DNA of 64,000 nucleotides from Microbacterium capsulatum (GTDB lineage Bacteria; Actinomycetota; Actinomycetes; Actinomycetales; Microbacteriaceae): positions 181,674 through 245,673 of the forward strand of contig NZ_JAVFCB010000007.1 of assembly GCF_030865425.1 (NCBI RefSeq), in the 5' to 3' direction. A model generated the notes under the pieces. The model saw nothing but the letters and a program-made list of their open reading frames with translations. It was not told the DNA's origin and ran no database searches. Shown here piece by piece: positions 16,250-23,363 of the stretch. The stretch's first letter is position 1. Each line of letters opens with the position of its first letter. Position numbers and translations under genes: made by a program.

Positions 16250-17085
16250 CGGCGCCCGCCTCCGCGCCGCAGGCCGGCGCCCCCGTGCTGGAGATCCGCG
16301 GTGCCGCGCTGCACCGCCCGCAGGGGCGTGGCGAGCGAGAGCTGTGGTCGGGGCTCGACCTCGACGTGCGCCCCGGCGAGTTCATCGCGGTGCTCGGCCC
16401 GTCCGGATCCGGCAAGACCACGCTGCTGCGAAGCATCCTCGGCCTGCAGGAGCTGAGCGCGGGATCCATCCGCGTCGACGGCGCCCCCGCCACCCGCGGC
16501 AACCCGCGCATCGGGTACATCCCGCAGCAGCGGCCCTACCCGGCCGACACCGCCATGCGCGCCCGCGACGTCGTCGCACTCGGGCTGGAGGGGCGCAGGT
16601 TCGGGCTCCCGCTGCCCCACCGCGGCGACCGGGCCCGCGTGGACGAGGTGCTCCGCGAGGTCGGCGCCGCGCCGTTCTCCGAGCGCCGCGTCGGCGCGCT
16701 GTCCGGCGGCGAGCAGCAGCGGCTGCGCGTCGGGCAGGCCCTGATGGACCGGCCCGCGCTGCTGCTCTGCGACGAGCCGCTGTCGAACCTCGATCTCGCG
16801 AACCAGCAGGGCGTCACCGAGATCATCGACCGGCAGCGGCGCGACCACGGCGCCGCCGTGCTGTTCGTGACCCACGACATCAACCCGATCCTGGGCCGCG
16901 TCGACCGGATCCTGTACATCGCCGGCGGGCGCTTCATGCTCGGCACGCCAGACGAGGTGCTGCAGACCCGGGTGCTCACCGACCTCTACGGGGCTCCGGT
17001 GTTCGTGCTGCGCGCGGGCGATCGGCTCATCGTCGTGGGCATGCCCGACGTCGAGGCTCACCACGACCACGAGGGGGCCGCATGA
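16246..17085 (+). CDS. znuC: Zinc ABC transporter, ATP-binding protein
   Basis: 279 aa ABC ATPase. Walker A is G-P-S-G-S-G-K-T-T, the Q-loop lies in I-P-Q-Q-R-P, the signature is L-S-G-G-E-Q-Q-R, Walker B is L-L-L-C-D-E-P, and the switch histidine is in F-V-T-H-D. The C-terminus ends with H-H-D-H-E, a likely metal-binding tail. ATG 16246 overlaps the znuA stop by 4 nt, and its own stop overlaps the permease start in the same way. It drives zinc import through the permease ZnuB. Confidence 0.94.
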   Translation: MTAPASAPQAGAPVLEIRGAALHRPQGRGERELWSGLDLDVRPGEFIAVLGPSGSGKTTLLRSILGLQELSAGSIRVDGAPATRGNPRIGYIPQQRPYPADTAMRARDVVALGLEGRRFGLPLPHRGDRARVDEVLREVGAAPFSERRVGALSGGEQQRLRVGQALMDRPALLLCDEPLSNLDLANQQGVTEIIDRQRRDHGAAVLFVTHDINPILGRVDRILYIAGGRFMLGTPDEVLQTRVLTDLYGAPVFVLRAGDRLIVVGMPDVEAHHDHEGAA

Positions 17086-17963
17086 GCGGCGCGATGCTCG
17101 GCGCGGCCCTGCCGGCCGTGAACTGGGGCGACATCTTCTCGTTCCAGGACTACGGCCAGCTCGTCGTGCTGCTGGCGAACTCGATCGTGGCGGGCGCCGT
17201 GCTCGGCATCGTCGGCGGACTGGTCGGCGTCTTCGTGATGCAGCGCGATCTCGCGTTCGCGGTGCACGGCGTGAGCGAGCTGTCGTTCGCGGGGGCCGCG
17301 GCGGCCCTGCTGTTCGGCGGCAGCGTCGTCGCGGGGTCCATCGGCGGGGCGCTGGTGGCCGCGATCCTGATCGGGCTGCTCGGCGCGCGCGCCAGGGAGC
17401 GGAACTCGATCGTGGGCGTGCTGATGCCGTTCGGACTGGGACTCGGGATCCTGTTCCTGTCGCTCTACGACGGGCGCAGCGCCAACCGGTTCAGCCTGCT
17501 GACCGGCCAGATCGTGTCGGTGTCGTCGCCGGATCTCGGGTGGCTGATCGGGATCAGCGCGTTCGTGCTCGTCGCGCTCGTGCTGGTGTGGAACCCGCTG
17601 CGCTTCGACTCGCTGGATCCGGTCTCGGCCGAGGCGCGCGGGATCCCGACGCGGACGATCTCGCTCGTGTTCATGGTGCTGCTCGGTCTCATCGTCGCCG
17701 TCGCGGTGCACATCATCGGCGCGCTGCTGGTGATGGCGCTGCTGGTGACGCCGGCCGCCGCGGCGATGCGGGTCGCCGCGAGCCCGTTCACCGTGCCGCT
17801 ACTCGCCGCCCTGTTCGGCTTCCTGTCCGCGGTCGGCGGGATCCTGCTCGCGCTCGCCGGAACCCTGCCGGTCAGCCCCTACATCACGACGATCTCGTTC
17901 GGGATCTACGGCGTCTGCTGGCTCGTGCAGCGCTCGCGGGAGCGGGTCCGCCGCACGGCCTGA
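17082..17963 (+). CDS. znuB: Zinc ABC transporter, permease
   Basis: 293 aa with about eight to nine transmembrane helices. It has the family feature G-I-V-G-G-L-V-G-V-F-V-M-Q-R-D-L-A-F near the N-terminus and the G-A-L-L-V-M-A-L-L-V-T-P-A-A loop used to contact the ATPase. It forms the membrane channel of the ZnuABC importer. The ATG overlaps the znuC stop by ATGA. It converges on a DUF899 gene with a gap of only 4 nt, so no terminator lies between them. Confidence 0.93.
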   Translation: MSGAMLGAALPAVNWGDIFSFQDYGQLVVLLANSIVAGAVLGIVGGLVGVFVMQRDLAFAVHGVSELSFAGAAAALLFGGSVVAGSIGGALVAAILIGLLGARARERNSIVGVLMPFGLGLGILFLSLYDGRSANRFSLLTGQIVSVSSPDLGWLIGISAFVLVALVLVWNPLRFDSLDPVSAEARGIPTRTISLVFMVLLGLIVAVAVHIIGALLVMALLVTPAAAAMRVAASPFTVPLLAALFGFLSAVGGILLALAGTLPVSPYITTISFGIYGVCWLVQRSRERVRRTA

Positions 17964-17967
17964 GGGA

Positions 17968-18654
17968 TCACGCCTCCGGATCCCCGTATGTCGCCGCGAT
18001 CTCCTGCGAGCCCAGCCAGCGGGAGTACGTCGGCTGCTGCGGCCAGCCGTCCGGCACGTCCTGCCACTCCTCCTGGCGGCCGTAGGGCAGCACGTTCGAG
18101 ACCGCGAACGTGAAGCTGAACGCCTCGGCGCCCCGGCCGTTCGTGTGCCAGGTGCGGTAGACGTCGTCCCCGTCGCGCAGGAACACGTTGAACCCGAAGC
18201 CCTCGTCGGGGCCCGAGTCCATGTCGGCGCCGAAGGGCGACTCCGCCGAGGAGTACCAGGTGAGCACGTTGCCGACGCGCTTCTTGTAGGCGAGGACCTC
18301 GTCCATCGGGCCGTTCGTGATGACCGCGAACGTCGCGTCGAACTGGCCGACGAAGTCGGGGCGCACCCACTGCGCGGTGAGTCCCGTGCAGCCCGAGCAC
18401 TGCCACCGGTTCCCGTTCGACCACATGTGGTGGTAGGTCACGAGCTGGCTGCGGCCCTGGAACACGTCGGCCAGGCGGACCCGGCTGCCGTCCTCGTCGA
18501 TGAGGGTGTAGTCGGGCAGCTTCACGGCGGGCAGGCGGCGGCGGGCGGCGGCGATCGCGTCGAGCTCGCGCGTCGCGGCCTTCTCCCGGATGCGCAGCTT
18601 CGCGAGCTCCTCGCGCCAGGTCTGCTCGTCGACGACAGGGGGCAGAGCGGTCAT
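17968..18654 (-). CDS. DUF899 family thioredoxin-like protein
   Basis: 228 aa. DUF899 proteins have a thioredoxin-like fold. Typical motifs are Y-T-L-I-D-E-D-G and V-T-Y-H-H-M-W. W-Q-C-S-G-C-T-G-L carries a C-x-x-C pair, and a C-terminal W-H-T-N-G-R-G follows. The C-x-x-C suggests a redox role, but the family's reaction is unknown. ATG 18654 is chosen because it precedes the conserved L-P-P-V-V start. It is divergent from a TetR gene with two tandem operator-like sites in the 106-nt gap, so that regulator very likely controls it. Confidence 0.88.
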   Translation of the reverse strand: MTALPPVVDEQTWREELAKLRIREKAATRELDAIAAARRRLPAVKLPDYTLIDEDGSRVRLADVFQGRSQLVTYHHMWSNGNRWQCSGCTGLTAQWVRPDFVGQFDATFAVITNGPMDEVLAYKKRVGNVLTWYSSAESPFGADMDSGPDEGFGFNVFLRDGDDVYRTWHTNGRGAEAFSFTFAVSNVLPYGRQEEWQDVPDGWPQQPTYSRWLGSQEIAATYGDPEA

Positions 18655-18695
18655 GTCAGTCCTCCGGTGTTCGCGATTCCGTGGTCGGCGCACTG

Positions 18696-18738
18696 ATGTT
18701 CACGGCGTCCACATCTGCTATGTTCACACCGTACACAT
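18696..18738. promoter_or_regulatory. Two tandem operator-like sites between DUF899 and tetR
   Basis: Two 19-bp boxes of the form ATGTTCAC-N7-ACAT lie at 18696-18714 and 18720-18738, 24 bp apart centre to centre. The second, ATGTTCACACCGTACACAT, is close to a perfect palindrome. The intergenic location suggests binding by the divergent TetR protein with effects on both genes. Confidence 0.6.
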
Positions 18739-18760
18739 CGGGTTCAGGAGAGGGCAAGGG

Positions 18761-19342
18761 GTGGCCTATCACCACGGCGATCTCGCGGCGGCCCTCGTCG
18801 AGGCCGGGCTCGACCTGAGCCGCGCCGGCGGGCCCGAGGCCGTGACGGTCCGCGAGGTCACGCGCCGCGCCGGGGTCTCCCCGAACGCCGCGTACCGGCA
18901 CTTCCCGAGCCGCGCCGCGCTGCTCGAGGCCGTCGCCGCGGCGATCCAGCTCCGCCTCGCGAGCGCGATGACGGACGAGCCCTCACCGGATCCCCGCGAC
19001 CGGCTGCACCGGATCGGTGTCGCCTATGTCGACTTCGCACTCGCCGAACCGGGCTGGTTCGCGGTGGTGTTCTTCGGATCCCGCCCCACGGATCCGTCCT
19101 CGGTCGCCGAGGCGCCCGCCTTCCCCGCGCTCGTCGCCGCTCTCGACGCGCTCGTCGCCGAGGGTGCCCTGGATCCCGCTTGCCGGGACGACGCCGCCTG
19201 GGCGTGCTGGGCTACCGTGCACGGGTTCGCCGAGCTCTGCCTGCACGGCCCGCTCGCCGCCGTTCCGGCCCTCGAACAGCGCCGCCGCGGCGAGGTCGCG
19301 ATCCGCGCGGTGGTCGCCGGGATCGCGGCCGGCGACCGCTGA
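18761..19342 (+). CDS. TetR/AcrR family transcriptional regulator
   Basis: 193 aa. GTG 18761 follows a GGAGAGGG stretch and gives the common start M-A-Y-H-H-G-D-L. The helix-turn-helix is V-T-V-R-E-V-T-R-R-A-G-V-S-P-N-A-A-Y-R-H-F, followed by R-A-A-L-L-E-A-V. The C-terminal ligand domain resembles the TetR_C_33/WHG type with W-F-A-V-V-F-F. It probably represses the divergent DUF899 gene and itself through the tandem sites at 18696-18738. The effector is unknown. Confidence 0.9.
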   Translation: MAYHHGDLAAALVEAGLDLSRAGGPEAVTVREVTRRAGVSPNAAYRHFPSRAALLEAVAAAIQLRLASAMTDEPSPDPRDRLHRIGVAYVDFALAEPGWFAVVFFGSRPTDPSSVAEAPAFPALVAALDALVAEGALDPACRDDAAWACWATVHGFAELCLHGPLAAVPALEQRRRGEVAIRAVVAGIAAGDR

Positions 19343-19419
19343 CCGGGGCGTCCGACGGGGCGCCCGGATGAATCCGCGGTGAACCGGGGTGGGGAACGGC
19401 CGGATCCCCCTCCCGCGTT

Positions 19420-19439
19420 TAGGATCCGCGGGTTAGGAT
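19420..19439 (+). promoter_or_regulatory. Two TAGGAT -10-like boxes upstream of the DivIVA-like gene
   Basis: TAGGAT occurs at 19420-19425 and 19434-19439, each within the longer repeat TTAGGATC. Either would give a leader of about 120 nt. No clear -35 box is seen. Confidence 0.4.
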
Positions 19440-19569
19440 CTTCTGGACCATCGCGTCGGATCGCGGCCCGCACCCAGGAGCCGGACGACGCGGACCCCCC
19501 TCGCGCAGTGCTCGCTCCGGCGTGCCAGGACGACGCGTCGACGGGATGGTGATCAGAGAGGCGCCGAAC

Positions 19570-20880
19570 GTGGCCGAGTCAAACCCCCACCAGACCGCGG
19601 ACAACAAGGCCGCCGACGACAAGGCACCGCAGGGGGACTTCTTCGACCAGCTCCTGGAGAGCCCGGCGAGCCAGCAGTCGTTCACGATCGGCTTCCGCGG
19701 CTACGACAAGACCGAGGTCGACGCGCACCTGACGGCCCTCAAGGAGGAGCTGCGCCGCGCCACCGACTCGACCTCCAAGACCGACGAGCAGCGTCGCGCC
19801 GAGATCGCGAAGCTCGAGGCGAAGCACCGCCGCGAGCTCGAGAAGGCGAAGGCCGACCACAGCGCCCGCACCGAGCAGCTCGAGTCCGACCTCGCCACCG
19901 CGCAGGCCAAGGTCGCCGAGTCGGCGGCGCAGATCCAGTCCCTGAGCACCGCGCTCGCCGGATCCCAGGACGACATCGACGAGGCCGCCTCGCGCTCGCA
20001 GTTCGAGACCGTGCTGCGCGTCGCCGAGGAGCAGGCGAGCGTCCTCATCCAGAACGCCGCCGTGCAGGCCGAGCGCCTGCTCGAGGCCGCCCGCGAGGAG
20101 GCGGCCACCAAGCGCGCCGAGCTCGAGGCGGACGTCGCGCGGATCACCGCGCAGGCCGAGCGCGACGCCGACCAGGTGCGGCTGAAGATGGACACCGAGT
20201 TCGCCGCGCACACCGCCCAGGTCGAGCGCGAGGCCGCGCACGCCCAGGAGAAGGTGAACCACGCCGAGCAGGAGGCGCACTCGATCCGCACCGAGGCCGA
20301 GAAGGGCGCGGCAGCCCTGCGCGCGATGGTCACCCGCGAGGCCACCGACCTGCGGGTGTCGGCCGAGCGCGACGTGCGCGAGATGAACGCGCGCGTGCTG
20401 GAGATGGAGGAGTCCATCACCCGCCGCCAGGACGACGCGCAGCAGGAGTTCCTCGTGCTGCACAACCAGGCCGTCGCGCACGCCGAGCGGATCACCGCCG
20501 ACGCGAACGAGCAGGTCGCCGGATCCCTCGCGCACGCCGAGCGGATCTCCGCGAAGGCCGACGACTACGAGCGGCTGATGCGCTCGCAGGCAGGCGCGAT
20601 CGAGGCCGAGGCGCAGGTCCGCGCCAGGGAGACCCTCGACCGCGCCCGCACCAAGGCCCAGAAGATCGTCGACATGGTCACCTCGCACACGGCGAACGTG
20701 GTCCGCGACGCCGACGACCGCGCCCGTCAGCTGCGCTGGCAGCAGCAGCAGCTCACCAGCTTCATGGCCGAGGTGCGCGAGCTGATCCGCCCCGACGGCG
20801 CTCTCGGCAGCGAGGGATCCGGATCCGCTGCCGCGTTCCTCGAGGAGGCCGAGGAGTCCGAGGCTCCCGAGGCCGAGTAA
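19570..20880 (+). CDS. DivIVA-domain coiled-coil protein
   Basis: 436 aa. GTG 19570 is preceded by AGAGAGG at 8 nt. Residues about 37-75 resemble a DivIVA N-terminal domain (F-T-I-G-F-R-G-Y-D-K-T-E-V-D-A-H-L). The rest, to about residue 410, is one continuous Ala/Glu/Arg-rich coiled coil; the tail is acidic. Such proteins organise at curved membrane or the growing cell pole in actinobacteria. It is longer than true Wag31/DivIVA and not placed near the ftsZ-sepF cluster, so it is probably a paralogue with a scaffolding role. It is cytoplasmic with no membrane helix. Confidence 0.85.
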   Translation: MAESNPHQTADNKAADDKAPQGDFFDQLLESPASQQSFTIGFRGYDKTEVDAHLTALKEELRRATDSTSKTDEQRRAEIAKLEAKHRRELEKAKADHSARTEQLESDLATAQAKVAESAAQIQSLSTALAGSQDDIDEAASRSQFETVLRVAEEQASVLIQNAAVQAERLLEAAREEAATKRAELEADVARITAQAERDADQVRLKMDTEFAAHTAQVEREAAHAQEKVNHAEQEAHSIRTEAEKGAAALRAMVTREATDLRVSAERDVREMNARVLEMEESITRRQDDAQQEFLVLHNQAVAHAERITADANEQVAGSLAHAERISAKADDYERLMRSQAGAIEAEAQVRARETLDRARTKAQKIVDMVTSHTANVVRDADDRARQLRWQQQQLTSFMAEVRELIRPDGALGSEGSGSAAAFLEEAEESEAPEAE

Positions 20881-20893
20881 GCACTCTTTTCGG

Positions 20894-21002
20894 GGTCGTT
20901 GAGCGAGCACCGACGAAGTCGGAGCGAGACGAAACGCGGTGATGCGCGGGAGGCCGCGTTTCGTCTCGCTCCTCGCTGCGCTCGGGGCTCGCTCAACGAC
21001 CC
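20894..21002. repeat. Family-1 dispersed repeat, inverted pair
   Basis: The left copy starts GGTCGTTGAGCGAGC and ends GAGACGAAACGC. The right copy is its inverse, ending GCTCGCTCAACGACC. The two copies can fold into one long hairpin after the DivIVA-like gene and before zur. Confidence 0.85.
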
Positions 21003-21041
21003 CGTCTGAACCGCTCCCAGCCTTGCGACAGCGCGCCGATC

Positions 21042-21047
21042 TAGACT
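21042..21047 (+). promoter_or_regulatory. -10 box TAGACT of leaderless zur transcript
   Basis: TAGACT ends 7 nt before ATG 21055. No Zur-like palindrome is visible here, so autoregulation is not suggested. Confidence 0.55.
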
Positions 21048-21054
21048 CGGGGGC

Positions 21055-21456
21055 ATGGCTCAGCGGAACACGTGGCAGCGCGAGCGCGTGCGCGAGGAGC
21101 TCGCCGACGCGCGAGGCTTCGTGAGTGCGCAGACCCTGCACGCGAGCCTGCGCGACGCGAACACCGGCATCGGTCTGGCGACCGTGTACCGCGCCCTTGC
21201 CGGGCTCGCCGCCTCGGGCGAGGCCGATTCGCTGCAGAGCCCCGAGGGCGAGGCGCTCTACCGCGCCTGCACCTCGGAGGGCCACCACCACCACCTCATC
21301 TGCCGGTCCTGCGGGCTGACCGTCGAGATCGAGGCGACCGACGTCGAGCAGTGGGCCCGGCGCACCGCCGGCCTGCACGGCTTCCGCGACGCCGAGCATG
21401 TGGTCGACATCTTCGGTCTCTGCGCCACGTGCGCCAACGCCGCAGCGGAAGCGTGA
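21055..21456 (+). CDS. zur: Fur-family metalloregulator, probably Zur
   Basis: 133 aa. It has the Fur winged helix (V-S-A-Q-T-L-H-A-S-L, then G-L-A-T-V-Y-R-A-L), the regulatory metal region G-H-H-H-H-L-I-C-R-S-C-G, and a C-terminal C-A-T-C that completes the structural zinc site. Zinc specificity is inferred: a Fur-type palindrome stands before the znu operon 5.7 kb away, and the next two genes are linked to zinc in other bacteria. Iron (Fur) or manganese cannot be excluded. It is transcribed leaderless and lies 7 nt before the permease gene, so all three are likely co-transcribed. Confidence 0.88.
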   Translation: MAQRNTWQRERVREELADARGFVSAQTLHASLRDANTGIGLATVYRALAGLAASGEADSLQSPEGEALYRACTSEGHHHHLICRSCGLTVEIEATDVEQWARRTAGLHGFRDAEHVVDIFGLCATCANAAAEA

Positions 21457-21463
21457 CCCCGGC

Positions 21464-22534
21464 GTGACTGTCCAGGCCCCCAGCCACCGCGCGCCGTCGC
21501 GGGACGGATCGACCCTCCCGCACGCCCTGCGCCCGCAGCCGCCGCGGCTGTCGGGGCGCCGTGCCGTCATCGCCGCACTCGTCGGCGCCGCCGTCGTCGG
21601 CGTGCTGGTCGCGATCCAGTTCCTCGCCCCGCACCTGTTCCAGGCGTCGCTGCCGAACCGCCTGCAGGACGGCCTGACGCTCTCCCTCAGCGTGCTGTTC
21701 GAGTCGCTGCCGTTCGTGATCCTCGGCGTGCTGCTGTCGATCGTCGTGCAGGTGTGGCTGCCGGACGGCCTGATCGAGCGGATCCTGCCGCGCCGCGGCT
21801 GGGCGCGCCGGGCGGTGCTGTCGCTGCTGGGCATGCTGATCCCGGTCTGCGAGTGCGGCAACGTGCCGTTCGCGCGCGGCCTGATGATGCGGGGGCTCGG
21901 GCCGGCCGAGGCGCTCACCTTCCTCATCGCCGCGCCGATCGTGAACCCGATCGTGATCCTCACCACCCAGGCCGCGTTCGGCTGGGACGGCGGGATCCTG
22001 ATCGCGCGGATCGTCGGCGGCTACCTCGTCGCGAACCTGATCGGCTGGGTGTACAGCCGCCACCCCGCGCCGGAGAAGATGCTCACCGAGCGGTTCCGCC
22101 TCACCTGCGACGTCGTCGTGCACGAGGCCGGCTCCCCGACGCGGCGCAGCCTCGCTCAGTTCCTCGTCGAGCTGCGCGCGGTCATGCCGGCCCTGATCGT
22201 CGGATCCGCCCTCGCCGGCGCCGTGCAGGTGATCGTGCCGCGCGACGTGCTGCTCGCGATCGGATCCAACCCGCTGCTCTCGGTCGTCGCGATGATCGCG
22301 CTGGCGATCTCCGTCGCGATCTGCTCGAACGTCGACGCCTTCTTCGCGCTGTCCTTCGCCTCGACGTTCTCGCCGGGCGCGATCGTCGCCTTCCTGCTGG
22401 TCGGCCCGCTCGTGGACGTCAAGATGATGGCCCTGCTGCGCACCACGTTCACCGTGCGCACGCTCGCCGGGATCGTCGGCATCGTGATCCTGTTCGGCTT
22501 CGCCCTGGGGATCGGGGTGAACGTCCTTGTCTGA
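21464..22534 (+). CDS. Permease of the UPF0718/YraQ family
   Basis: 356 aa with about eight to nine helices. The family signature P-V-C-E-C-G-N-V-P is present in one loop, together with A-A-P-I-V-N-P and V-A-I-C-S-N-V-D-A-F-F. This permease usually travels with a TIGR03943/DUF1980 protein, as here, where the two genes overlap by 8 nt. As far as I recall, comparative genomics has linked this pair to zinc homeostasis. The direct neighbourhood to zur fits, but transport direction and substrate are unproven. GTG 21464 is chosen for the start. Confidence 0.88.
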   Translation: MTVQAPSHRAPSRDGSTLPHALRPQPPRLSGRRAVIAALVGAAVVGVLVAIQFLAPHLFQASLPNRLQDGLTLSLSVLFESLPFVILGVLLSIVVQVWLPDGLIERILPRRGWARRAVLSLLGMLIPVCECGNVPFARGLMMRGLGPAEALTFLIAAPIVNPIVILTTQAAFGWDGGILIARIVGGYLVANLIGWVYSRHPAPEKMLTERFRLTCDVVVHEAGSPTRRSLAQFLVELRAVMPALIVGSALAGAVQVIVPRDVLLAIGSNPLLSVVAMIALAISVAICSNVDAFFALSFASTFSPGAIVAFLLVGPLVDVKMMALLRTTFTVRTLAGIVGIVILFGFALGIGVNVLV

Positions 22535-23363
22535 TCACGCGTCCGATCACACGCCGTCCCGGGCCGGGTCGCTCGGCGCGCGCTGGCTCGGCGCCGGGCT
22601 CGCCTCTCTGCTCGCGATCACCACGCTCGTGCTCGCGTTCACCGGCAGGCTCACGCTCTACGTCAGCCCCGAGACGGTGTGGTTCGCCGTCGCCGCCGCC
22701 GTCGTCACGCTGATCGGCGCGGTCTGGTCGTGCGCGCTCCCGCTCGGCGCGGAGCAGGACCACGGTCACGACCACGGTGCGGCCGACGACCACGGCACGG
22801 CCGACGACCACGACGAGCACGGGCACGCCCCGCGCCGCCCGGTCCGCCGGATCGCCGGCATCGCCCTGGCCGCGACCGGGGGCGTGATCGCCACGGGCGT
22901 CGCCGGCGGGGCGCTGCTGCTGCCGCCCGCCGCACTGTCCGTCGACATGGCCATGCAGCGGGCGCCCGTGGGCAACGTGCTGTTCGCGGGCGCCGACAAC
23001 GTCGCCCTGGGCGCGAACACCGACACGAGCACCTTCGGGGTGGGCGCGTGGGCGAGCGCCTTCTCCACGGGCACCCGGCCGGAGAAGTACGATGGCACGA
23101 CGGTGACGCTCACCGGCTTCCTCACCCCGGACGGGTCCGCGACGGATGACGCCCACCTGACCCGCATGGTCATCACGCACTGCGTGATGGATGCGCAGCC
23201 CGCCTCCGTGCCGGTGCGGATCAGCGCCTGGAAGGGCCAGTACTCGGTCGGCCAGTGGGTGCAGGTGAAGGGCACCGTGCGCACGGCGTCCGACGGGAAG
23301 CTCTCGATCGTCCCCGCCAGCGTGTCGAAGATCCCGCAGCCGGAGGACCCCTATGAGCACTGA
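22527..23363 (+). CDS. TIGR03943/DUF1980 family membrane protein, partner of the permease
   Basis: 278 aa, starting at TTG 22527 and overlapping the permease by 8 nt. Two to three N-terminal helices flank a striking His/Asp-rich loop (residues about 75-100, D-H-G-H-D-H-G-A-A-D-D-H-G), a probable metal-binding loop. The C-terminal soluble domain carries M-V-I-T-H-C-V-M-D-A-Q-P, the conserved core of this family. With the upstream permease it likely forms one metal-related membrane unit under Zur influence. The last 11 nt overlap the next gene. Confidence 0.87.
   Translation: MSDHASDHTPSRAGSLGARWLGAGLASLLAITTLVLAFTGRLTLYVSPETVWFAVAAAVVTLIGAVWSCALPLGAEQDHGHDHGAADDHGTADDHDEHGHAPRRPVRRIAGIALAATGGVIATGVAGGALLLPPAALSVDMAMQRAPVGNVLFAGADNVALGANTDTSTFGVGAWASAFSTGTRPEKYDGTTVTLTGFLTPDGSATDDAHLTRMVITHCVMDAQPASVPVRISAWKGQYSVGQWVQVKGTVRTASDGKLSIVPASVSKIPQPEDPYEH

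Noticed and set aside
20885..21054. Small coding gene between the DivIVA-like gene and zur
   Set aside because: The short frames there lie inside the inverted repeat pair and have no start signals or homology.
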